Part shown: one piece after another, positions 39,069-48,895 of the stretch
How positions within the stretch are numbered: position 1 is the stretch's first letter
Layout of the letters: each line of letters starts with the position of its first letter
Source of the DNA: Archangium sp.
GTDB lineage: Bacteria; Myxococcota; Myxococcia; Myxococcales; Myxococcaceae
Length of the DNA: 53,414 nucleotides
Direction: 5' to 3'
Assembly (NCBI GenBank): GCA_030681645.1
Contig: JAUXRX010000003.1
Location: 1-53,414 of the forward strand
The notes under the pieces: model-generated
Seen by the model: the letters and a program-made list of their open reading frames with translations, nothing else
Databases searched by the model: none
What the model was told of the DNA's origin: nothing
Position numbers and translations under genes: made by a program

Positions 39069-39832
39069 GCGACGCCTCACTGAGCGGCGCGACCAGCCAC
39101 ACGAGCGACGCGCTGGTCGCCCTTGGCCTGCAGAAGACCTACGGCTCGCGCCGCGTCGTCGACGGCGTCGGCTTCACCGTGAAGCCCGGCGAGGTCGTCG
39201 GCCTGCTCGGCCCCAACGGCGCGGGCAAGACCACCTCGTTCTCGATGGTGATTGGCCTGGTACAGCCCGACGCGGGCTCGGTGAAGCTGGGCACCCGCGA
39301 GCTCGCCCCGCTGCCCATGCACCTGCGCGCCCGCGCGGGCCTGGGCTACCTGCCGCAGGAGCCGTCGATCTTCCGCAGGCTGACCGTGCGCGACAACATG
39401 ATCGCCGTGCTCGAGCTCGACTCGTCACTCACGAAGACCCAGCGCCTGAAGACCGCCGATCAGATCATCGCCGAGTTCGGCCTCACCCACGTGGCCGGGA
39501 GCCTGGGCGAGACGCTCTCGGGCGGTGAGCGCCGCCGCGCCGAGATCGCCCGCTCGCTGCTCCCCCGCCCCCGCTTCATGCTCTTCGACGAGCCCTTCGC
39601 CGGCGTCGACCCGATCAACGTGGGCGAGCTGCAGAAGGAGATCTCGAAGCTGCGTGATCGCGGCCTGGGCGTGCTCATCACCGATCACAACGTCCGCGAC
39701 ACCCTGCGTATCTGCGACCGCGCGTACATCATCGCCGCCGGCCGCATCCTCGAAGAAGGCACGCCGCAGGCCATCGCCTCTTCGGAGCGGGCACGCTCTG
39801 TGTATCTCGGCGCCGACTTTTCTCTTTCCTGA
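39065..39832 (+). CDS. lptB: LPS export ABC transporter ATPase
   Basis: 255 residues, GTG start overlapping the previous stop. Walker A GPNGAGKTT, Q-loop LPQEPSIFRRLTVRDNM, signature LSGGERRR, Walker B FMLFDEPFAGVDP and H-loop ITDHNVRDTL are complete. LptB powers LPS extraction from the inner membrane with LptFGC. The position just upstream of rpoN and hpf is the usual order in Proteobacteria. The N-terminal extension of about 12 residues is unusual but short. Confidence 0.93.
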   Translation: MSDASLSGATSHTSDALVALGLQKTYGSRRVVDGVGFTVKPGEVVGLLGPNGAGKTTSFSMVIGLVQPDAGSVKLGTRELAPLPMHLRARAGLGYLPQEPSIFRRLTVRDNMIAVLELDSSLTKTQRLKTADQIIAEFGLTHVAGSLGETLSGGERRRAEIARSLLPRPRFMLFDEPFAGVDPINVGELQKEISKLRDRGLGVLITDHNVRDTLRICDRAYIIAAGRILEEGTPQAIASSERARSVYLGADFSLS

Positions 39833-39931
39833 GTCGTTCCAGCACGTTGCTCGGGGGCGGTGAAATAGACCCGCACTTGGGGTTGCGGTTTGAGTACCCT
39901 TGGCACACCTTTTGATGCAGGGGTGCGCCGC

Positions 39932-41434
<1,503 letters not shown>

Positions 41435-41455
41435 GCTGTTTCCCCAGGAGCGAAC

Positions 41456-41824
41456 ATGGCTTTGCCCGAGGTCCTCATCGTTGACGATGACCAGCTGATC
41501 CGCGCGATGGTGCGCGACGCGCTCATCGACGTGCCCTGCGACATTCGGGAAGCCGACTCGGGTGACGCGGCGCTGGCGGCCATCGCCGAGCGGAACCCCG
41601 CGGTGGTGCTGCTCGACCTGGTGATGCCGGGGAAGAGCGGCCTCGACGTGCTCAAGTCGCTCAAGGGCAAGGCCTCGCGCGTGCTGGTGCTCTCGGCCCT
41701 CGACACCGAGGCGCTGGTGCAGCAGGCGATGGCAAGCGGAGCCCACGGCTTCCTCGCCAAGCCCATTCACCCGCTCGACGTGCAGAACCTCGTCCGCGGA
41801 GCGCTCGAGGCGAGCCGGTCGTGA
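41456..41824 (+). CDS. Single-domain response regulator
   Basis: 122 residues, a bare receiver: LIVDDDQ acidic pair, phospho-acceptor Asp54 in VVLLDLVMPGKSG, Ser in VLVLSALD and Lys in FLAKPIHP. No output domain. It shares a GTGA overlap with the following GYF/PilZ gene, which may carry its output. No kinase gene adjoins it. Confidence 0.9.
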   Translation: MALPEVLIVDDDQLIRAMVRDALIDVPCDIREADSGDAALAAIAERNPAVVLLDLVMPGKSGLDVLKSLKGKASRVLVLSALDTEALVQQAMASGAHGFLAKPIHPLDVQNLVRGALEASRS

Positions 41825-42648
41825 GCGAAGAATACTGGCTCGCCGACAGTGAGGCACGCGTGCTCGGGCCCATCGGGCTCGAGGTGATTCACACGCTCCA
41901 CGCCCGGGGCAAGCTGCAAGACGTCCGCGCCGTCTCGCGCGACGGGCGCAAGTTCGTGCCGCTGCGCGAGATGCCCGAGCTCCAGGCCGTGCTCTCGGCG
42001 CCCGTCACCGTCACCGACGCCCAGCGCGCGCAGGAAGAAGCCACCCGGCAGATCCGCGAGTGGCTCGCCTCGATCCAGAACCGCTCGTCCCACGAGATCT
42101 TCAAGGTGCCCCACCAGGCCTCGCGCGACGCCTGGCGAGCGGCCTTCTTCTCGCTGGTGCACCGCTACGTGCCCAGCCGGCTGCCGCCCGACACCACCGC
42201 CGAGCTGCGCCTGGCGTGTGAAGACGCCTTCCTCGCGCTGTCCGAGCGCATGATCGAGGTCGAGCGCCAGTTCCGCACCCCCGCCACCACCCTGCCCCCT
42301 CCGCCCGCCATTCCCGTGGTCGAGCCGGCCCCCGCGGCGCGCCTGGCCCACCGCAACGGCGTGGTGCAGATCGCCCTCTCGCTCAAGCGCGGCGACGCCC
42401 GGCCCTTCACCCAGGACCTCGAGCACAGCTGGCAGACCGACTGTCTCTTCATCGCCGCCAACGAGCGGCTCCCGCCCGGTACGCCGGTCGAGGTCGCGGT
42501 GAGCTTCGAGGGCCACGTCACCCAGTTGCACGCCTCGGGCCGGGTGATGGCCTCGCGGGTGTCGGGCTTCACCGTGAGGCTGTTGAACCTGGGGGAAGAT
42601 CAGCGGGCTCTGATTCGCACGTGGGTAGCCCGCTCGACGATGAAATGA
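41821..42648 (+). CDS. GYF_2-like plus PilZ-like domain protein
   Basis: 275 residues, GTG start coupled to the receiver gene. Residues 1-50 (YWLADSEARVLGPIGLEVIHTL, VSRDGRKFVPL) match the GYF_2 layout. A helical middle part and a Pro-rich linker lead to a C-terminal beta-barrel (VVQIALSLKRGDARPFTQDLEH, GTPVEVAVSFEGHV, LHASGRVMASRVSGFTVRL) with PilZ-like pattern. The RxxxR cyclic-di-GMP motif is not evident. Probable partner or output of the single-domain response regulator. Confidence 0.65.
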   Translation: MSEEYWLADSEARVLGPIGLEVIHTLHARGKLQDVRAVSRDGRKFVPLREMPELQAVLSAPVTVTDAQRAQEEATRQIREWLASIQNRSSHEIFKVPHQASRDAWRAAFFSLVHRYVPSRLPPDTTAELRLACEDAFLALSERMIEVERQFRTPATTLPPPPAIPVVEPAPAARLAHRNGVVQIALSLKRGDARPFTQDLEHSWQTDCLFIAANERLPPGTPVEVAVSFEGHVTQLHASGRVMASRVSGFTVRLLNLGEDQRALIRTWVARSTMK

Positions 42649-42768
42649 CGCCCGGGAATCAGTGGCTTTGGCGCTGGTTTCGAACCCACGCGGTGTTACC
42701 GTTCCATTGCGACCGTTCGAGCCTCGAGGAGGGGCCTCCGATGGTCGTCACAGGCAGAAGGAGAACGC

Positions 42769-43353
42769 ATGCAACTCAACATCACGTTCCGTCACCTTGA
42801 CCCCATCGACTCCCTCAAGAACTACGCCCGGGAAAAGGTCGAACGCGTCAACAAGTACCTCGACAAGGCGACGGAAGCGCACGTGGTCCTCTCGCTCGAG
42901 AGACACCTGCACCACGCGGACATCAGCATCCACTCCGGCAACTTCCTGCTCCGCGGCAAGGAGCGCAGCGAAGACATGTACGCCTCGATCGACCTGGCGA
43001 TGGACAAGATCGAGCGCCAGCTCAAGCGCTACAAGGAAAAGCTCAAGCACCACCACGGCCGCGAGCGCGTTCACCACAACCAGAACCTGGTGAAGCACCA
43101 CGTCTACGAAGGGCACGGCGACGCCGCCGAGATCGTCCCCGGCGTGGCGCAGAAGATCGTCAAGACCAACGAGTTCCTCTCCCGCCCCATGGGCATGGAA
43201 GAGGCCATCATGCAGATGGACCTGATGAACAACGACTTCTACGTGTTCACCAATTCCACCACGATGGAGATGAACGTCGTCTACCACCGCAAGGACGGCA
43301 CCATCGGGCTCATCGAGGCCTCGGCGGTGGAGAAGCGCTCGCTGGTCGGCTGA
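42769..43353 (+). CDS. hpf: Long-form ribosome hibernation promoting factor
   Basis: 194 residues with GAAGGAGA upstream. N-terminal S30AE domain (MQLNITFRHLDPIDSLKNYAREKV), a basic His-rich linker (KHHHGRERVHHN) and the C-terminal dimerisation domain (SRPMGMEEAIMQMDLMNNDFYVFTNSTTMEMNVVYHRKDGTIGLIE). Long HPF alone forms 100S ribosome dimers in stationary phase. Located downstream of rpoN as usual. Confidence 0.95.
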   Translation: MQLNITFRHLDPIDSLKNYAREKVERVNKYLDKATEAHVVLSLERHLHHADISIHSGNFLLRGKERSEDMYASIDLAMDKIERQLKRYKEKLKHHHGRERVHHNQNLVKHHVYEGHGDAAEIVPGVAQKIVKTNEFLSRPMGMEEAIMQMDLMNNDFYVFTNSTTMEMNVVYHRKDGTIGLIEASAVEKRSLVG

Positions 43354-43372
43354 AGGGCCGAGCGAAGGCGGT

Positions 43373-43447
43373 GCCCAGCGAAGCGGAGCTGGGCCCAGCC
43401 GGAGCGACCCAGAAACCGGAGCGCAGCGATGCCCCGGAACGGGGCAT
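43373..43447 (+). terminator. Paired hairpins after hpf
   Basis: Two short perfect stems: GCCCAGC at 43373-43379 with 43388-43394, and ATGCCCCG at 43429-43436 with 43440-43447 around a GAA loop. They follow the hpf stop by 20 to 94 bp and stand before a convergent gene (nagZ). No U-tract. The surrounding DNA repeats GAAGCGGAG-type units. A transcription stop is inferred. Confidence 0.55.
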
Positions 43448-43496
43448 CAAGGGCACGAAGCGAAGCGGAGAGCCCGTCAGCTGAGCGACCACCAAC

Positions 43497-45284
43497 TCAG
43501 GGCGCACCAACGGCGGCTGGCGCTGCGTGCTTGAGCGCCAGCCTGCGTCCCACGGGGTCGAGCCCGTGACCGAACGGCAACCGGGGCAGCGCGACTGGTA
43601 GCCTGCCCGGCGTGCCCTTCTCACCGCAGATCGCCGCCACGGCCGCCTCGGTGGCCGCCTCGCGGTAGGAGTACGTCGCCAGCACCACCTTCGATTCGTG
43701 CACCTGGGCCGCGAGGTACGGGGCGCCGAGCACGATGGTGATCACCGGCCGGCCCGAGAGGGCGGCGTTGGTCACCAGCTCGAGCTGGCGCGAGTTCACC
43801 ACGCTCACCACCACCACGTCGGCGCCCGCGGCCAGCGCGCGGGCCTGCAGCTTGAGTTCGTCGCGCAGCTTCGGGGCGGGAATGGCGGGCACCAGCATCG
43901 AGGTCATCGAGGGGAAGCGGCGCTCCATCGCGGCGATCAGGCTGGCCTCGGTGGAGATCACCGCCACCCGCCGCCGCGTCTCGAGGGGGAACAACGAAGG
44001 GGTGCTGCGCAGCAGCGTCACCCCCGCGCTGGCGATGCGGCCGGCCAGCTCGCGCTTCTCGCCCAGTGACGCCAGGCGCGTCTCCAGGGGTGGCAGCGGC
44101 TCGAACAGGCCCTTGCCGATCTTCGCCTTCAAGATGCGCCGCACGGCCTCGTCGAGGCGGCCCTGGGGCAGCTCGCCGGTGCGCGCGGCGTCGAGCAGCG
44201 CGGCCCAGACCTCTTCCTTCTTCTCGAGCCGCCAGGGAATGAGCACCATGTCGGCGCCCGCGTTGATCGCCAGCACCGCCGCGCGGCCCACCCCGAAGCG
44301 GCGATCGATGGCGTCCATCTCGAGCTCGTCGGTGATCACCAGGCCCTTGAAGTGGAGCTCGTCGCGCAGCACCCCGCCCAGCACCCGGGAAGAGAGCGTG
44401 GCCGGCAGCTCGTCGCCGGTGAGGGTGGGCGTGGCGATGTGGGCGGTCATGAGGCCGTCGAGGCCCGCCGCCATCGCCGCCTCGAAGGGCTTCAACTGCT
44501 CTCGCACCTGCAGCATCGGCGCGCGGACGATCGGCAGCGACTTGTGCGAATCGGCGTCGACGGCGCCGTGGCCGGGGAAGTGTTTGGCCACCGTGACGAT
44601 GTGCGCGTCCTGCTGGCCGGCGACGAAGCGGGCGCCCAGCTCGGAGACGAGGGCGACGTCGTCACCGAAGGCGCGGAGGCCGATCACCGGGTTGAGGGGG
44701 TTGCTGTTGACGTCGAGCACCGGCGCCAGGTTCATGTTGAAGCCCAGCCGGTGCAGGTCTTCGCCCTGCGCGAGGCCGGCCTCGTAGGCCAGCTCGGGCT
44801 GGCGCGCGGCGCCCAGCACCATGTTCCCCGGCAGCACCAGGTTGCCGTCGGACAGGCGCACCACGTTGCCGCCTTCCTGGTCGACGGCGATGAAGGGGGG
44901 CACGGTGTCGCTGAGCAGCGCGCGCACCTCGTCGTTGAGCCGGCCGATCTGCTGCGCCGAGGCGATGTTGCGGCCGAACACGCAGACCCCGCCCACCCGG
45001 TAGCCCCGCACCAGCTCGGTGATCGCCGGGTCGACCGCCTTGCCCGCGAAGCCGACCATCATCAGCTGGCCGACCTTGTCCTCGAGGGTCATGCGGCCCA
45101 GCAGCGCCTCGACCTCGGGGGGCGGGGCCACGGGCGCTGCCTGCACGGGGGCGACCACCGGCGGCGCGGCCACCACCGGGGGGGCCGCCCCTGGCTCGGA
45201 GTGGGTGGGCTGAGGCTGGGGCGGGGCCCTGACGCACGCCGCCAGCACCATCACCAGGCACGTCTGCAGTCCCCTCCGGGTCAC
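43497..45284 (-). CDS. nagZ: Lipoprotein beta-N-acetylhexosaminidase (GH3, NagZ-like)
   Basis: 595 residues. Lipobox VLAAC (Cys17), a Pro/Ala linker to about residue 55, then a GH3 barrel with FIAVDQEGGNVVRL, the NagZ loop KHFPGHGAVDADSH (His/Asp acid-base dyad) and nucleophile Asp in ITDELEMDAI. A C-terminal GH3-C-like domain extends from about 415. NagZ removes GlcNAc from muropeptides; classical NagZ is a cytoplasmic single domain of about 340 residues, so this one is periplasmic or outer-membrane bound. It lies against the hpf-ptsN direction, between the two. Confidence 0.85.
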   Translation of the reverse strand: MTRRGLQTCLVMVLAACVRAPPQPQPTHSEPGAAPPVVAAPPVVAPVQAAPVAPPPEVEALLGRMTLEDKVGQLMMVGFAGKAVDPAITELVRGYRVGGVCVFGRNIASAQQIGRLNDEVRALLSDTVPPFIAVDQEGGNVVRLSDGNLVLPGNMVLGAARQPELAYEAGLAQGEDLHRLGFNMNLAPVLDVNSNPLNPVIGLRAFGDDVALVSELGARFVAGQQDAHIVTVAKHFPGHGAVDADSHKSLPIVRAPMLQVREQLKPFEAAMAAGLDGLMTAHIATPTLTGDELPATLSSRVLGGVLRDELHFKGLVITDELEMDAIDRRFGVGRAAVLAINAGADMVLIPWRLEKKEEVWAALLDAARTGELPQGRLDEAVRRILKAKIGKGLFEPLPPLETRLASLGEKRELAGRIASAGVTLLRSTPSLFPLETRRRVAVISTEASLIAAMERRFPSMTSMLVPAIPAPKLRDELKLQARALAAGADVVVVSVVNSRQLELVTNAALSGRPVITIVLGAPYLAAQVHESKVVLATYSYREAATEAAVAAICGEKGTPGRLPVALPRLPFGHGLDPVGRRLALKHAAPAAVGAP

Positions 45285-45437
45285 GGGCGGAAGCTACACC
45301 CGAATTCCGGTCTGCCTGAGCGATCTCCCTCTGGCTCCGCCGCGGATGAGCGGAAACGGCGCCGGGCGGCGGAAAAAGCGCCGGGGGCCCGTTCGTCGCC
45401 TTGCGCCACCTGGAGCGCTCGGGTATCTGCGCGGCCG

Positions 45438-45899
45438 ATGCGCATCACCGAGTTTCTCAAGCTCGAGGCCGTCGTCTCGCACCTGGCGGCGCGGACGAAG
45501 GCCGATGTGCTCACCGAACTCGCTGCGTCCGTCTCGAAGGTCGCCCCGGCCGTGCCGGTGACGCGGATCCACGAGGTGCTGGCCGAGCGCGAGAAGATCG
45601 GCTCGACGGGCATGGAAAAGGGCGTCGCCATTCCCCACGGGCGCCTGGCCGAGATCGTCGACCTGGTGGCCTGCTTCGGGGTCTCGAAGCAGGGCGTCGA
45701 CTTCGACGCGCGCGACGGCAAGCCCTCGCACTTCTTCTTCGCCCTGGTCGCCCCCGAGAACTCTGCGGGCGTGCACCTCAAGGCCTTGAGCAAGGTCAGC
45801 CGGCTGTTCCGCAGCGACGCGCTGCGCGACGCGATCCTCGCCGCGAACACGCCTGAGGAAATCTACGCTCTCATCGCACAGGAAGACGGCAGGGCCTGA
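45438..45899 (+). CDS. ptsN: PTS-Ntr EIIA protein
   Basis: 153 residues. EIIA(Ntr) fold with EKIGSTGMEKGVAIPHGRL, holding the phosphorylatable His, and FFFALVAPENSAGVHLKALSKVSRLF. It belongs to the nitrogen-type PTS that signals to potassium uptake and metabolism. Placed downstream of rpoN and hpf as in most Proteobacteria, but separated from hpf here by the reversed nagZ gene. No hprK or rapZ follows. Confidence 0.9.
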   Translation: MRITEFLKLEAVVSHLAARTKADVLTELAASVSKVAPAVPVTRIHEVLAEREKIGSTGMEKGVAIPHGRLAEIVDLVACFGVSKQGVDFDARDGKPSHFFFALVAPENSAGVHLKALSKVSRLFRSDALRDAILAANTPEEIYALIAQEDGRA

Positions 45900-45923
45900 C
45901 GTCTCCTAGGCTCTGATTTCCTC

Positions 45924-46784
45924 ATGGAAGTTGTCCTCCGTCCCATCAACGACCACTTCCTCCAGGAGGTCGTCTTCCCCGCGTTCGAGCTGGGTGTGAT
46001 CGACTCCGGGCCGGCGATCGAGCACCTGCTGCAACACCTCAACGACGAAGCGACGCGCGTGCTGCTCGAGCTGGTGCTCGACAACACCGGCGGTGAGAGC
46101 TTCTTCGGCATGACCGACGACCGGTGGAGCCAGGCGCTCTACCGGCTGCTCTTCTTCGAGTGGTTCCGCGACTCCGAGGGCTGGGCGGTGACCCAGCAGT
46201 ACCTGGGCTACGCCGGCCCCTGGGAAGAGACGTTTCACCTGGGCCTGATGCTGGAAGACGCCGACTACCCGTACGCCGACGAGGGCCGCGCCGATCTCTA
46301 CCGCCGCGCCTTCTGGGGGCAGCCCAAGAAGCAGTACGGCCTGGCCTCGCTGCTGTGCGGCTCGTGGGATCCGGTGCCGACCTTTCCCCCCGACCAGGTG
46401 CTCACGGTGGAAGGCCACGGGGTGTTCAGCCCGCAGACGGGCGTGGCCCGCGCCGACTGGGCGTGGCGCCCCATGCTCACGGTGAACAAGTGGGCGGCCA
46501 AGCTGCCCAGCGCACTGAGCCGGCTGCTGGAGCGCGAGGTGAAGCGGCTGCACCCGGTGAACCCGCCCGAGCGGCACGAGATCCTCGACTACTGGCTGGG
46601 CCGCATCGATCAGCCGCCCATTCTGGCGGTGAGCTTCTCGGGCCTGGGCCCCCGCGCCTCGGACTGGATCCGCGAGATCGGCCAGCTCGCCCAGCTCATC
46701 CGCACCGCCGCCGCAGAGCAGCAGGGGCTCACCGCCGTGCTGGGCAGCCAGAGCAAGGGCCGCGACCACGGCCGCTCGGGCTGA
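45924..46784 (+). CDS. Hypothetical protein after ptsN
   Basis: 286 residues, acidic and aromatic-rich (SFFGMTDDRWSQALYRLLFFEWFRD, YAGPWEETFHLG, WRPMLTVNKWAAKLPS). No membrane segment or signal. I recognise no family. It begins 24 bp after ptsN and probably shares its transcript. Its stop is 89 bp from that of the convergent UbiA gene, with a compound family B palindrome between. Confidence 0.65.
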   Translation: MEVVLRPINDHFLQEVVFPAFELGVIDSGPAIEHLLQHLNDEATRVLLELVLDNTGGESFFGMTDDRWSQALYRLLFFEWFRDSEGWAVTQQYLGYAGPWEETFHLGLMLEDADYPYADEGRADLYRRAFWGQPKKQYGLASLLCGSWDPVPTFPPDQVLTVEGHGVFSPQTGVARADWAWRPMLTVNKWAAKLPSALSRLLEREVKRLHPVNPPERHEILDYWLGRIDQPPILAVSFSGLGPRASDWIREIGQLAQLIRTAAAEQQGLTAVLGSQSKGRDHGRSG

Positions 46785-46787
46785 GTG

Positions 46788-46871
46788 CTCCCTCTCCCTG
46801 CGCAGCGGGGAGAGAAGCGCCCCTCACCCGGCCTGCGGCCGACCTCTCCCCGCTTTCGCAGGGCGAGGGTC
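46788..46871. repeat. Palindromic repeat family B, compound copy B5 between convergent genes
   Basis: Two diverged family B units in tandem (CCCTCTCCCTGCGCAGCGGG and CCCTCACCCGG with CTCTCCCCGC). It fills the space between the convergent hypothetical and UbiA genes and probably forms hairpins in both transcripts. Confidence 0.75.
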
Positions 46872-46873
46872 AA

Positions 46874-47773
46874 TCAGCCGCCGTACAGCGCCCAGCCCGC
46901 CACCCCGAGGATCAGCGCGATGTCGACCAGCAGCGGCGCGTCGGACAGGAGCACCTCTTCAGGCGCCCCACCCGCCCCGCGCTTGTGCACGAGGAACAGG
47001 TAGCGGAACACGCCGTACACCACGAAGGGCACGGTGAACTTGAGGTGGTCGCTGCCCACGTGCTCCACCGTTTCCTTGGACACGGTGTACAGCCCGTACG
47101 CGAGGATGATGCAGGCCGCGCAGATGCTCATCATCTGGTCGAGCAGCGGCACGGTGTAGTCGGCCAGGCTGGCGCGGTGCGCGGTGGCGTCTTCGAGTGA
47201 CGAGAGCTCGGCGCGGCGCTTGGCGAAGCCGAGAAAGAGCGCGCCCAGCAGCGTGCAGAGGAACAGCCAGTTCGACACCACCACGTCGATCGCCTCGGCG
47301 CCCGCCACCACCCGCAGGATGAAGCCGAGCGCGATGGCCATGATGTCGAGCAGCACCATCTGCTTGAGGAACGAGGTGTAGAGCGCCTGCAGCAGCAGGT
47401 AGCCGCCCAGCACCGCGGCGAAGGAAGTGCTCAGCCGCCAGGCGCCGAAGCCCGCCACGCCCCAGCACAACACCACCAGCCCGATGGCCGCCGGGCCCGG
47501 CAGGTGCCCGGCCGCGATGGGGCGCTTGCGCTTCTCGGGGTGGAGCCTGTCCTTCTCGCGATCGAACCAGTCGTTGACCACGTACACGCCGCTGGCCAGC
47601 AGGCTGAAGATGCCCACGCCCAGCAGCGCGCGCACCGCCAGGCCCTGCGCGAAGATGCTCTTGGCGAACAGCAGCGGCACGAGGAGCGCGGCGTTCTTGG
47701 TCCACTGCTTCGGGCGAAGCGCGCGGATCGCGGCGACGATGAGGAGTGGCCTTTTGACGTCGACGGCGCTCAT
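46874..47773 (-). CDS. UbiA-family prenyltransferase, decaprenyl-phosphate phosphoribosyltransferase-like
   Basis: 299 residues with about eight helices. LRPKQWTKNAALLVPLLFA at the start and the Asp-rich motif VVNDWFDREKDRLHP with KRKRPIAAG match DPPR synthase, which transfers phosphoribose from PRPP to a polyprenyl phosphate; the first step to the arabinose/ribose donor of actinobacterial walls. Outside actinobacteria these homologues are found in glycan clusters. The next gene (20 bp upstream on the same strand) encodes a nucleotidyltransferase-like protein. Confidence 0.8.
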   Translation of the reverse strand: MSAVDVKRPLLIVAAIRALRPKQWTKNAALLVPLLFAKSIFAQGLAVRALLGVGIFSLLASGVYVVNDWFDREKDRLHPEKRKRPIAAGHLPGPAAIGLVVLCWGVAGFGAWRLSTSFAAVLGGYLLLQALYTSFLKQMVLLDIMAIALGFILRVVAGAEAIDVVVSNWLFLCTLLGALFLGFAKRRAELSSLEDATAHRASLADYTVPLLDQMMSICAACIILAYGLYTVSKETVEHVGSDHLKFTVPFVVYGVFRYLFLVHKRGAGGAPEEVLLSDAPLLVDIALILGVAGWALYGG

Positions 47774-47793
47774 GACGGGAACCGGCCTCTAGC

Positions 47794-48759
47794 TCACTCT
47801 CCCGCGAGGAGCGAGCGGAGGGCGTCTTCACCCTTCACCCCCTCGGTGCGCCCCACCTCGGAGAGCGGGTTGACCACCAGGCGCTCGAGCACCTCGCGCA
47901 CGGGGAAGGACAGGTCGGGCTTGAGCCGCGCCGCGCTCTTCGAGGTCTCGGGCCAGAGCTTCTCCACCACGCTCATGGCGCACCACAGGGCGCGATCGAG
48001 CTTCCACGCCGAGGCGCGCGCGAGCACCGCGGCCGCGTCGAGCTCCCGCGAATAGACGCCGCCCATCGAGGGCGCGCCGAGGCACAGCTCGCGCAGGTCG
48101 ATGAAGTCGAGCATGGGCACGTCGAAGCCGAAGCGCGCCATGAGCAGCACCTGCACCACCAGCGCGTCTTCGAGATCGAGCCTGCGGGCCGACGGGCCGA
48201 AGGGCTTCATGGGCAGGGTGCGGCTCATCAACGCCTCGTTCTGCGCCTTGTCTTCGAAGAAGCCGCCGTGGAGGAAGATCTGGGTGCGGGTGTCGTTGAG
48301 CACCTTCGCCGCCCCGCCCCGATCTTCCACGGGCTCGGCCTTGAACTCCGAGCGGCGCAGCCAGGTGGTGAGCGGCTCGACGTCGGCGGCGGGCACCAGC
48401 AGGCGTACGTCGATCACCGGGCGGAAGGCGACGTGCGGGTAGAGGCTCTCGGCGAACGACGCGGACCCGACCAGCACGATCTTGCGCCCCTCGAGGTCGT
48501 CGATGGAGCGCTTCAGGTTCACCAGCTTCATCACGTTGTCGTTCGCCATGCCCTGGTACAGCGAGAGCAGGCGGTGACGGACCCACTCGGGGCTCCCCGC
48601 CGAGCCCAGGCGGTACTCGAGGTTGTAGGCGCACAGCGACGCGAGGCCCTGGCCGATGGCCCACGGCACGAACGTTTCCCACGGCGCGTCCTTCAGCTCG
48701 GTGCGCGGGGGGGAGAACGAGGTGAGCGTGCGGAACAGCTCGAGCATCGAAGCGGCCAT
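47794..48759 (-). CDS. Nucleotidyltransferase-like protein (PF14907-type)
   Basis: 321 residues. KIVLVGSASFAESLYPHVAFRPVIDVRLLVPAADVEPL corresponds to the GSxxF...DxD strand of the uncharacterised nucleotidyltransferase family found in surface-glycan clusters, with RRLDLEDALVVQVLLMARFGF later on. Exact reaction unknown. Same transcript as the UbiA gene (20-bp gap). Divergent from the GT/methyltransferase fusion. Confidence 0.65.
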   Translation of the reverse strand: MAASMLELFRTLTSFSPPRTELKDAPWETFVPWAIGQGLASLCAYNLEYRLGSAGSPEWVRHRLLSLYQGMANDNVMKLVNLKRSIDDLEGRKIVLVGSASFAESLYPHVAFRPVIDVRLLVPAADVEPLTTWLRRSEFKAEPVEDRGGAAKVLNDTRTQIFLHGGFFEDKAQNEALMSRTLPMKPFGPSARRLDLEDALVVQVLLMARFGFDVPMLDFIDLRELCLGAPSMGGVYSRELDAAAVLARASAWKLDRALWCAMSVVEKLWPETSKSAARLKPDLSFPVREVLERLVVNPLSEVGRTEGVKGEDALRSLLAGE

Positions 48760-48895
48760 TTCCTGAACCTCCTTGCACCGATCACCGTCGGGTCACAGCG
48801 GCATGAAGCAACGGCGCCCCCGGCGCCCGACGGCAGCGGCGCACGGAGGTTCGAGGGCCGGTATTGCCGACCCTGTGGTACAGCCGCCAGCGAAA

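Noticed and set aside
39900..39916. Sigma-54-like promoter TGGCAC-N5-TTGAT just before rpoN
   Set aside because: The -12 element lacks the essential C, and the implied transcript start would be only a few bases before the rpoN ATG and downstream of its ribosome site.
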